Assembly (NCBI GenBank): GCA_031547045.1
Contig: JAVBSN010000052.1
Location: 1-9,311, forward strand
Origin: JAVBSN01 sp031547045
GTDB taxonomy: Bacteria; Bacillota; Clostridia; Lachnospirales; Lachnospiraceae
Reading direction: 5' to 3'
DNA: 9,311 bases
Notes under the pieces: model-generated
What the model was told of the DNA's origin: nothing
The model's input: the letters and a program-made list of their open reading frames with translations, nothing else
The model's database searches: none
Part shown: in pieces, positions 1-5,623 of the stretch
How the letters are laid out: each line of letters begins with the position of its first letter
How positions within the stretch are numbered: the first letter of the stretch is position 1
Translations under genes and position numbers: made by a program

Positions 1-10
1 GGAGGCAAAG

Positions 11-1372
11 ATGGAAAATAATGAGGCAATCATAAAGAAAGAACAACCTTATAATGAAATGGCAGAGCAATCTGTTATTGGAGCTATGCTTCTAGATAGA
101 GATGTAATTGGAGATGTAGCAGATATACTTAATAAGGATGACTTCTATAATAATAGATATGGTGTATTATATGATAATATGGTAGAGCTTTCAAAAGAGG
201 GTAAACCAGTAGACTTAGTAACGTTAAGTGATAGATTAAAGAGTAAGAATATACCTGATATTATTAGTAGTCCTGAATATATAAGGGAAATAATTATGAA
301 TGTCCCTACATCTGCTAATGCAAAACAATACGCACAGATAGTTAAAGATAAATCTACATTAAGAAATTTTATCAAACTAACAGAGGGATTAACTAATTCT
401 GCATATGCAGGACAAGATAAAGTAGATAGCATAATTGAAATAGCAGAAAAGGATATGATGGAGCTTGCTAGAACAAGAGGTGCAGCAAGTGATATAGTTC
501 CTATTGAAGATATAGTTATTAAAGTATTAGACCAGATAGATGAAGCATCAAAGACTAAAGGAAGGGTAACAGGACTTCCTACAGGATTTCTAGATTTAGA
601 TGATGCATTAACAGGATTACATCCATCACAACTTGTACTTGTGGCAGCAAGACCAGCCATGGGAAAGACAGCATTTGTACTTAATATTGCACATTATGTT
701 GCGACTAAGAAAGATGTACCATGTGCAATATTTAGTCTGGAGATGCCTAGTGACCAATTAGTAAAGCGTTTAATGTCTATGGATTCTATGGTAGAAGCTA
801 GGTCAATAAATACAGGTAATTTACAAGGAACCGAATTAGAAATGGTTCTTGATAGTGCCGATAATATTGTTAAATCAAAATTATACATAGATGATTCATC
901 TAGCTTAACGTTAGGTGCATTAAGAAGTAAATGTAGAAAATTAAAGCAAAATCATGATATTGGGTTAGTTGTAATTGACTACCTTCAATTAATGGAAGGT
1001 AATGCAAGAACTGAATCAAGACAACAACAAATTTCAGAATTATCAAGAGGACTTAAGAATCTTGCTAGAGAATTGCAAATACCAGTTATTGCTTTGTCAC
1101 AGCTAAGTCGTGCTGCAGATGCAAGACCTGACCATAGACCAGTATTATCTGACCTTAGAGAGTCAGGAGCAATTGAGCAAGATGCGGATATTGTTATGTT
1201 TATATTCAGAGAGGGTTATTATAGAAGTGATGAGCCTATAGATGAAGAAGAACAAAAACGTAGAGAGCGATCAGCAGAAGTAATTATAGCTAAAAACAGA
1301 GCTGGAGCAACTGGAACAATACCACTTACATGGCTAGGAGAATATACTAAGTTCCAAAATGCAGAGAGGTAA
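11..1372 (+). CDS. dnaB: Replicative DNA helicase DnaB
   Basis: This encodes the hexameric, ATP-driven 5'-3' helicase that unwinds DNA ahead of the replication fork and recruits primase (called DnaC in B. subtilis). The 453 residues match the usual length of about 450. The N-terminal domain (about residues 12-115) has the typical EQSVIGAMLLD opening. A linker leads to a RecA-like motor domain from about 190, with Walker A ARPAMGKT (K219, T220), Walker B LVVIDYLQLM (D323), and the late motif KNRAGATGT that carries the family's arginine finger. The start at 11 is supported by GGAGG at 1-5. No promoter is visible because the gene starts at the window edge. In related genomes it often follows rplI, which would lie upstream. 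It ends just before a vanZ remnant, and the first terminator downstream is the palindrome at 1573-1600. Identification is secure. Confidence 0.97.
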   Translation: MENNEAIIKKEQPYNEMAEQSVIGAMLLDRDVIGDVADILNKDDFYNNRYGVLYDNMVELSKEGKPVDLVTLSDRLKSKNIPDIISSPEYIREIIMNVPTSANAKQYAQIVKDKSTLRNFIKLTEGLTNSAYAGQDKVDSIIEIAEKDMMELARTRGAASDIVPIEDIVIKVLDQIDEASKTKGRVTGLPTGFLDLDDALTGLHPSQLVLVAARPAMGKTAFVLNIAHYVATKKDVPCAIFSLEMPSDQLVKRLMSMDSMVEARSINTGNLQGTELEMVLDSADNIVKSKLYIDDSSSLTLGALRSKCRKLKQNHDIGLVVIDYLQLMEGNARTESRQQQISELSRGLKNLARELQIPVIALSQLSRAADARPDHRPVLSDLRESGAIEQDADIVMFIFREGYYRSDEPIDEEEQKRRERSAEVIIAKNRAGATGTIPLTWLGEYTKFQNAER

Positions 1373-1376
1373 GTTG

Positions 1377-1547
1377 ATGAAGAAAGAATATATATAAATG
1401 TTTTATGGGTGGTTTTAGCTAGCTTATTAGTTGAGATTGTACAATATACATTTAAGATAGGCATTGGAGATATAGACGATATAATTCTAAATGGCTTCTA
1501 TTGTGGGGGTTGTAAGTTTTATTATATTATATTTATATAACAGATAG
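1377..1547 (+). pseudogene. VanZ-family membrane protein remnant
   Basis: Decayed fragment of a VanZ-like gene. Reading frame 1373-1492 gives a hydrophobic stretch, VLWVVLASLLVEIVQ, then IGIGDIDDIILN. This fits the VanZ family signature of a membrane helix with E-x-x-Q, a short gap, DxDDxxxN, then a glycine-containing helix. After the Asn codon (1490-1492) the continuation is found one frame over: ASIVGVVSFIILYLYNR and a TAG at 1545-1547, which resembles the expected last helix. A start ATG at 1377 with AGAGG at 1365-1369 opens MKKEYI and then hits a stop at 1395-1397. The picture is a short start, an internal deletion removing most of the roughly 100 N-terminal residues, and at least one later frameshift. 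VanZ proteins are small membrane proteins, best known from teicoplanin resistance clusters. This copy cannot make an intact one. Family assignment rests on motif reading only. Confidence 0.65.
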
Positions 1548-1572
1548 GCAAAGGTCACTTTGTCTACAATCT

Positions 1573-1600
1573 AAAATAGGGCGAATATTCGCCCTATTTT
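1573..1600. terminator. Palindromic intrinsic terminator after dnaB
   Basis: Perfect 28-base palindrome. The arms AAAATAGGGCG and CGCCCTATTTT form an 11-bp stem around an AATATT loop, with a GC-rich core flanked by an A run on one side and a T run on the other. On the + strand it is followed by TTTT and an AT-rich stretch, so it should end the dnaB transcript. The symmetry means it could also work on the - strand, isolating dnaB from the next locus. Confidence 0.85.
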
Positions 1601-1629
1601 GTGTAATTATTTTATTTACAAATATTTTA

Positions 1630-1658
1630 TTGTAAAGGAAATAACAGTGTGGTAAAAT
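1630..1658 (+). promoter_or_regulatory. Predicted promoter of the small hydrophobic peptide gene
   Basis: TTGTAA (1630-1635), a 17-base spacer, then TAAAAT (1653-1658) preceded by TG one base upstream (TGG-TAAAAT), an extended -10. It resembles a housekeeping sigma promoter. The predicted start near 1665 would give an untranslated leader of about 115 bases before the ATG at 1782. It lies just after the dnaB terminator, so the peptide gene appears to be transcribed independently. Confidence 0.55.
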
Positions 1659-1702
1659 CTTTTTAAGGTAACAGGAGATGTAGGATATGGTCATTCTAGT
1701 GG

Positions 1703-1755
1703 GAAAGTAACTTGAAATTACTTTCAGGCATTAGAAGGGAGTATAAGGAGTGCCT
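1703..1755 (+). promoter_or_regulatory. Structured 5' leader: two adjacent hairpins with SD-like motifs
   Basis: Hairpin I pairs GAAAGTAA (1703-1710) with TTACTTTC (1718-1725), 8 bp with a 7-base loop. Hairpin II starts at the next base: AGGCATT (1726-1732) with AGTGCCT (1749-1755), 7 bp including one G-U, with a 16-base loop. Purine-rich Shine-Dalgarno-like stretches AAGGGAG (1735-1741) and AAGGAG (1745-1750) sit in the loop and arm of hairpin II, ahead of the real AGGAGG at 1766-1771. A tiny frame, MVILVGK (1687-1710), preceded by ACAGGAG at 1671-1677, ends inside hairpin I. The arrangement suggests translational control of the downstream peptide, for instance by a leader peptide or a ribosome standby site. 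That role is inferred. Confidence 0.4.
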
Positions 1756-1781
1756 AGATTATTATAGGAGGACTTTTACTA

Positions 1782-1907
1782 ATGACAATACTAAGTTTTT
1801 TAAATTTATTAATAAATGGATTGCGATTGATATTAGATTGCATAAAGTTTAAAAATGAACATAAAAAACAGAATCCTACACCGTCTAAAGTTAAGGATTC
1901 TGTTTAA
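1782..1907 (+). CDS. Small hydrophobic peptide, candidate type I toxin
   Basis: This is a 41-residue peptide. AGGAGG at 1766-1771, 10 bases before the ATG, is one of the strongest ribosome binding sites in the window and supports real translation. Residues 3-21 (ILSFLNLLINGLRLILDCI) form one hydrophobic, probably membrane-spanning or membrane-associated helix. A basic stretch, KFKNEHKKQ (22-30), and a polar tail follow. This build (one short helix then positive charges, under 60 residues) is that of type I toxins such as Fst, TxpA, BsrG and the C. difficile peptides, which damage membranes when over-produced. I see no clear match to any of those families. The gene has its own promoter and a structured leader. 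Its last codons and stop lie in a hairpin that reads as a terminator for an antisense RNA. It could instead be an unrelated small membrane protein. Confidence 0.68.
   Translation: MTILSFLNLLINGLRLILDCIKFKNEHKKQNPTPSKVKDSV
1860..1905 (-). terminator. Intrinsic terminator on the - strand
   Basis: AAACAGAATCCT (1866-1877) and AGGATTCTGTTT (1894-1905) form a perfect 12-bp stem with a 16-base loop. Read on the - strand the 3' arm runs into six T residues followed by ATG-rich AT sequence, as in an intrinsic terminator. On the + strand it is followed by AATCAAATT, with no T run, so it is directional. It ends the predicted antisense RNA and may also stop read-through from the - strand membrane protein gene. 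It includes the stop codon of the + strand peptide. Confidence 0.75.
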
Positions 1908-1954
1908 TCAAATTTCCAACTAGGACAACCATAATGCGCCTATGGCTTCCTGTT
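1860..1954 (-). ncRNA. Predicted antisense RNA (candidate antitoxin)
   Basis: A near-consensus - strand promoter (1961-1989) should start transcription near 1954, and an intrinsic terminator of the same polarity ends near 1860, defining an RNA of about 95 nt. I see no start codon with a ribosome binding site in it. It is complementary to the last 16 or so codons of the 41-residue peptide gene and to its 3' untranslated region. Its 5' part can fold: CCATA (1929-1933) faces TATGG (1941-1945), with GGA/TCC outside. In known type I systems (bsrG/SR4, txpA/RatA) a short antisense RNA overlaps the 3' end of the toxin mRNA and directs its decay or blocks translation. The same role is inferred here from geometry alone. 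Confidence 0.6.
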
Positions 1955-1960
1955 ATTGAT

Positions 1961-1989
1961 ATAGTATCATAAATATATTTTGTTGTCAA
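1961..1989 (-). promoter_or_regulatory. Strong predicted promoter of the antisense RNA
   Basis: Read on the - strand: TTGACA (1989-1984, full consensus), a 17-base spacer, then TACTAT (1966-1961) with TG correctly placed before it (TGATACTAT), an extended -10. This is the best -35/-10 pair found in the window. It lies immediately past the end of the - strand gene at 2007 and points into the 3' end of the small peptide gene. The only transcription unit it can serve before the terminator at 1905-1860 is a short RNA. Confidence 0.7.
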
Positions 1990-2006
1990 AATTATCTGCT
2001 CTTTAG

Positions 2007-2747
2007 TTATCCCATTGAGGCAAATAAAGCAGCAATATCATCAGCCGAAAGTTGCTTGTTAGGGTCACCACTAAGATCTGGCATAGGAAGTGGTTCGGGT
2101 TCTGTAACTGACTCTTCTACAATAGGTTCTGTTGTAATAGTTTGTTCTGTTACAATCATGGGTTCTTTTATAATAACTGGTTCAGTTTTAATACTAATAT
2201 TATTAAGAGCATCTATTAATTCTTTATTAGAGGTATGAGCTTGGTCAAATCCTTCTATACATATATTTGATAAAGAGCCTTTAGCATCGTGTATAGAACT
2301 TATTAACTTATTAGTGTTAGAATCATTATATTTAATAAGTATTTTAGTTGATTTTCCTTGAGCAGTTGAAAGATTATTTATAGTTGTAATAAGTTGTTGA
2401 TTGTGTTTCATATCCTCTTTGGACATGGCATCTATACCTTGATAAGTCTTCTTAGTATAAGAATATATAGCTTTGCTAAGTGTTGTATAATTACTATTAA
2501 TAGTCTCTAGGTTAGATGAAATATCATTTAAACCACTTCGCAGTTGCATCTTATTAGACGTATCTATGCTATTAATTAAGTTATATATATTAGTTAAGAA
2601 GAAATAGGAAGTTGCTAAAAATATAGCAGCCACTATTATAATAACTAATATATATTTGTTATATCTAATTAAGCAGTATAATAATATAGTAAATGCTGCT
2701 AAAAAAGAAATACCTGAAAATACAAATGGATTACTTTTATTTTTCAT
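2007..2747 (-). CDS. Unrecognised two-helix membrane protein with LSADDIAALF tail
   Basis: I do not recognise this 246-residue protein. The start is the ATG at 2747, set by GGGAGG (2760-2755 on the - strand) 7 bases before it; a TTG 15 bases further up lies inside that site. Two membrane helices come first (about 10-28 and 32-54) with a short RYNK turn, forming a hairpin. Residues about 55-185 are Asn/Ser/Lys-rich and look helical or coiled-coil, without enzyme motifs. Residues about 186-225 are rich in Thr, Glu, Pro and Ile (repeated TEPxI/VxE units), a likely flexible linker. The end is NKQLSADDIAALFASMG. That tail resembles the FliM/FliN-type LSQDEIDALL peptide, a known docking segment, so the C-terminus may bind a partner in the cytoplasm. 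It is transcribed alone, divergent from the amidase gene. Confidence 0.85.
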   Translation of the reverse strand: MKNKSNPFVFSGISFLAAFTILLYCLIRYNKYILVIIIVAAIFLATSYFFLTNIYNLINSIDTSNKMQLRSGLNDISSNLETINSNYTTLSKAIYSYTKKTYQGIDAMSKEDMKHNQQLITTINNLSTAQGKSTKILIKYNDSNTNKLISSIHDAKGSLSNICIEGFDQAHTSNKELIDALNNISIKTEPVIIKEPMIVTEQTITTEPIVEESVTEPEPLPMPDLSGDPNKQLSADDIAALFASMG

Positions 2748-2780
2748 ATGGTGACCTCCCAATATAAGAATTCATATACA

Positions 2781-2809
2781 ATTATATCGTATATCTTAAA
2801 ATTTGAAAA
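2781..2809 (-). promoter_or_regulatory. Predicted promoter of the two-helix membrane protein gene
   Basis: On the - strand: TTTTCA (2809-2804, four of six consensus bases), a 17-base spacer, and a perfect TATAAT (2786-2781). The predicted start is near 2774, giving a leader of about 27 bases containing the GGGAGG site. The surrounding intergenic DNA is very AT-rich, so chance -10 matches are common here. Confidence 0.5.
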
Positions 2810-2892
2810 GACTACATTATATGTATTATATATAAATTTGTATTTATCAGGATATATAGATAATATATAAACTAGCATTTTTATTAAGGTAA

Positions 2893-2901
2893 TGATATAA
2901 T
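2893..2901 (+). promoter_or_regulatory. Extended -10 promoter of the amidase operon
   Basis: TGATATAAT: a consensus TATAAT (2896-2901) with TG one base before it. No good -35 hexamer sits 16-18 bases upstream, which an extended -10 can tolerate. The predicted start is near 2908, giving a leader of about 23 bases with AAGGGG (2917-2922) 8 bases before the ATG at 2931. Confidence 0.5.
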
Positions 2902-2930
2902 ATAGCAAGATTTTACAAGGGGATTTTATT

Positions 2931-4316
2931 ATGAACGAAGAAAATATAAATGAAGAAATAGAAGAAACTAGAAATAAGCCAGCCATAATCATAGCGGTAT
3001 TAGTATTTTTATCGCTTATTGCTTTTGTTGTAATAGGTGGTGTTATATTAATAGTTATAAATATAAATGTTAATGTTAATGCGCTTAATAAGGCAAAAGA
3101 AGAATATGTGTCGCTTGTAAAAGATGCATATATATCAGAAGACGACCAGAGAGAATATGATGATTTAATTAATCAATTGGAAGAAGCTATTGAAGAAGAA
3201 AAGGTTTCCAATGGTAAAGCCGTAGTTGCAAATTTAGATATTTTAGTAGCTAACATAATTAAAAAGAGCAATCAAATAGGAGAAGTAATACCTGTTTATG
3301 ATAGCTATGATGACTCTTTTAAAGAATATATTTTTAGTGAAGATAATAAGAAAAAATATGATGACAATATGGTGCAATTAGGAGAAGCCATTGAACAAGT
3401 AAATGTAGATACGGCACAAAAAATAGTTAGTGACATGACTACATTAGGAGATGAACTTAGAGAATCAAGTAGCAAAATCGTAAGTGAATTATATAATAAA
3501 TACATTAAGGCAGATTTAACTAGTATAACCAGTAGCGAGCAAAAAGACTTAAATGAATATAAAAATGATGTAAAATATTTTATGGATAATGATCAATATG
3601 CAAGTGCCAATGAGCAATTAGAGAAGTGGCAAGAGATAATTCTTATTGTTGAAGAAAGAAATATATTAATGAGGATGCCAGGATATGGAAAGACTGTAGT
3701 TATAGATGCAGGGCATCAAGGAAAAGGAAATACAGAAGACGAACCAGTAGGACCAGGAGCTACAGAAACTAAGGACAAGGTTGCAGCAGGAACAACAGGT
3801 GTAGAGACAGGGATACCAGAATACAAATTAACATTAGATGTAGCCATAATGCTTAAGGAAGAATTAGAGGCAAGAGGATACGATGTAATTATGATTAGAG
3901 AAAGTCATGATGTAAATATTAGTAATGCTGAAAGAGCTGAAGTAGCCAATAATGCTAATGCAGATGCATTTATTAGAATACATGCTAATGGAGACGCTAA
4001 TCAAGATATTTCAGGAATACTTACAATGTGTCAAACCAAAGATAATTCATACTGTGGAAATATATATGAACCAAGCAAAAAATTATCAGAATGTGTAGTA
4101 GACGAAATGGTTAAAGCGACAGGTGGTAATAATAGAGGTGTATTAGAGACTGATGATATGAGTGGGATAAATTGGTGTAAAGTACCAGTAACTATAGTAG
4201 AAATGGGCTTTATGAGTAATCCAACAGAAGACAATCTTATGGCTACTGATGAATATAGAGCTAAACTAGTTCAAGGCATGGCAAATGGATTGGACAAATA
4301 TTTTGATAAAAATTAG
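2931..4316 (+). CDS. Membrane-anchored N-acetylmuramoyl-L-alanine amidase (Amidase_3)
   Basis: This is a zinc-dependent peptidoglycan hydrolase that cleaves the bond between N-acetylmuramic acid and the L-alanine of the stem peptide. It has 461 residues. An acidic N-terminus precedes one membrane helix (about 19-43), which should place the rest outside the cell. Residues about 53-240 are helical and hold three degenerate repeats of about 55-60 residues. The catalytic domain runs from about 254. VVIDAGHQG carries zinc ligand H262, PEYKL carries E297, RIHANGD carries H351, and VEMGFMSN carries the catalytic E424, so all expected active-site residues are present. The long GHQ…TSGV/TTGV insertion between the first His and Glu is typical of clostridial members. 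It is the first gene of a probable three-gene operon, 14 bases before the next. It likely serves cell separation, growth or sporulation; the sequence does not decide which. Confidence 0.93.
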   Translation: MNEENINEEIEETRNKPAIIIAVLVFLSLIAFVVIGGVILIVININVNVNALNKAKEEYVSLVKDAYISEDDQREYDDLINQLEEAIEEEKVSNGKAVVANLDILVANIIKKSNQIGEVIPVYDSYDDSFKEYIFSEDNKKKYDDNMVQLGEAIEQVNVDTAQKIVSDMTTLGDELRESSSKIVSELYNKYIKADLTSITSSEQKDLNEYKNDVKYFMDNDQYASANEQLEKWQEIILIVEERNILMRMPGYGKTVVIDAGHQGKGNTEDEPVGPGATETKDKVAAGTTGVETGIPEYKLTLDVAIMLKEELEARGYDVIMIRESHDVNISNAERAEVANNANADAFIRIHANGDANQDISGILTMCQTKDNSYCGNIYEPSKKLSECVVDEMVKATGGNNRGVLETDDMSGINWCKVPVTIVEMGFMSNPTEDNLMATDEYRAKLVQGMANGLDKYFDKN

Positions 4317-4330
4317 AAGTAGGTACATTG

Positions 4331-5617
4331 ATGAGTGATATTCAATTTATAGGAAAAATAATTGTAGGAATAATAGTAGCCATATGCGATATGAGTATAT
4401 GGCTATTTCTGTTAAAACCGAAATGTAAAAGATATATAGTATGCTTAGTAGAATTTGCTATTGTAATGTGCTCCAAAATACTACCAATAATAAGTATAAA
4501 AAATGATGAAATGCTGGTAAGCATAATATTAATAGTATTAACGATTATTTCGTACACTTTGGTATTGGTACTTGCAGAAGGTGGGAAAATAAAGAACCTT
4601 TTGAAATATGAGATATATGGTAATGTTTTTGTTATGATTCAAATGTTTTTTGGAGGAATATTTACACAGACTGTAATACCTACAGAAAGTGAACAGATTA
4701 GAGATGTAAGTGATTTAATTTTATATGTAATAATTAATGGATTAATAATAGTATCAGGAGCGGCAGCAGGATTCTTTATGGTAAGGTGGATGCTACCTAA
4801 AGAGTCAGAAAGTGATAGCATAATTAAATATATATTAAGTCTTATAAATATATATTTGCTAACAGGAATAATGGGGCTAAATATAGAGTGGTTTTCTGCA
4901 GAATACCATAAGGATCATTTGCAATTTGCAATTATAATGTCAGGGATAATAGTTATAGAATTAATTCTTGTTCGTGCAATATTTAGAGTTATAGATAGGT
5001 ATAATGTTAGAAAAGAAAAAGCAAAGTTATCAAAGATAATTAGCGCACATTATGAATATTATAAGCAGTTGGAAGAAGAATTAGAAGAAGATGATGAAGA
5101 AACTTATATGAATGCTTTGAGGCCAATGATAGATGAAGAAGCATTTATACCAGACAAATATAAAGTAGAGAAAAATATTCAGTCAACAAATAGTAAGATA
5201 ATAGATACGTTATTTCATTTTCAAGAGAGTATATGCAGAAATGAAAACATTTCTCTAGAGGTTGTAAGCTGTGATATGACAACACTAGGAATTAGTGAAG
5301 ATGCAATAGTAACAGTATTTGGATATATAATTAATAATGCAGTAAGTGTAAATAAGGATGTACAGCAAGAAAAATATATTAAAGTTAGAATAGAGGAAGT
5401 AAATAAAAACATTATAATAATAACAGAAAGTGCTAAACCGAAAAAATATAATCCTAAGAAGTTAGGTTATTTTGGAGATAAAGAGGATAAGAGATTAAAT
5501 AGAAATAATTATAATATAATTACTAATATATTAAAAGCATATAATGGTGTTATTGAATTAATAAACGAAGAAATGAACTTTAGTGTAAACATAGTTATGC
5601 CAATAAGAAAAGGTTGA
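4331..5617 (+). CDS. Polytopic membrane protein with degenerate AgrC-like GHKL domain
   Basis: This 428-residue protein has about seven membrane helices (roughly residues 7-28, 33-51, 58-80, 94-113, 125-149, 164-183, 194-216). A helical stalk (KIISAHYEYYKQLEEELEE) and a soluble C-terminal domain follow. The layout and the helix FGYIINNAVS (N335/N336), then KYIKVRIEEV and a late AYNGVIEL…FSVNIVMPI, match AgrC-type peptide-sensing kinases. Key parts are missing: the usual HDxKNH phosphate-accepting histidine after the stalk, and the GxGL ATP-lid motif, replaced by NRNNYNIITNIL. It is therefore probably not an active kinase and may act as a pseudokinase, scaffold or sensor. No response regulator or signal-peptide gene is adjacent. 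ATG 4331 is preferred over TTG 4328 because AAGTAGG (4316-4322) is 8 bases before it. It sits between the amidase and a decarboxylase, 6 bases before the latter. Confidence 0.8.
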   Translation: MSDIQFIGKIIVGIIVAICDMSIWLFLLKPKCKRYIVCLVEFAIVMCSKILPIISIKNDEMLVSIILIVLTIISYTLVLVLAEGGKIKNLLKYEIYGNVFVMIQMFFGGIFTQTVIPTESEQIRDVSDLILYVIINGLIIVSGAAAGFFMVRWMLPKESESDSIIKYILSLINIYLLTGIMGLNIEWFSAEYHKDHLQFAIIMSGIIVIELILVRAIFRVIDRYNVRKEKAKLSKIISAHYEYYKQLEEELEEDDEETYMNALRPMIDEEAFIPDKYKVEKNIQSTNSKIIDTLFHFQESICRNENISLEVVSCDMTTLGISEDAIVTVFGYIINNAVSVNKDVQQEKYIKVRIEEVNKNIIIITESAKPKKYNPKKLGYFGDKEDKRLNRNNYNIITNILKAYNGVIELINEEMNFSVNIVMPIRKG

Positions 5618-5623
5618 TTTAAC

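Noticed and set aside
1923..1950. Hairpin GGA-CCATA…TATGG-TCC as terminator of the + strand peptide mRNA
   Set aside because: The stem is short and interrupted, and the following TGTTATTGAT is only weakly T-rich. It may be a 5' fold of the antisense RNA instead; the end of the peptide mRNA stays undefined.
2748..2762. TTG start adding five residues (MGGHH) to the two-helix membrane protein
   Set aside because: Those codons contain the GGGAGG ribosome site of the ATG at 2747.
2816..2821. Second - strand TATAAT in the divergent intergenic region
   Set aside because: No supporting -35; such matches are expected by chance in this very AT-rich stretch, and the site at 2781-2809 is better spaced.
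2744..2992. Open frame on the - strand across the divergent promoter region, and other antisense frames inside dnaB, the amidase, the GHKL gene and the decarboxylase
   Set aside because: Shadows of real genes or AT-rich chance frames; no ribosome sites and no recognisable protein features.
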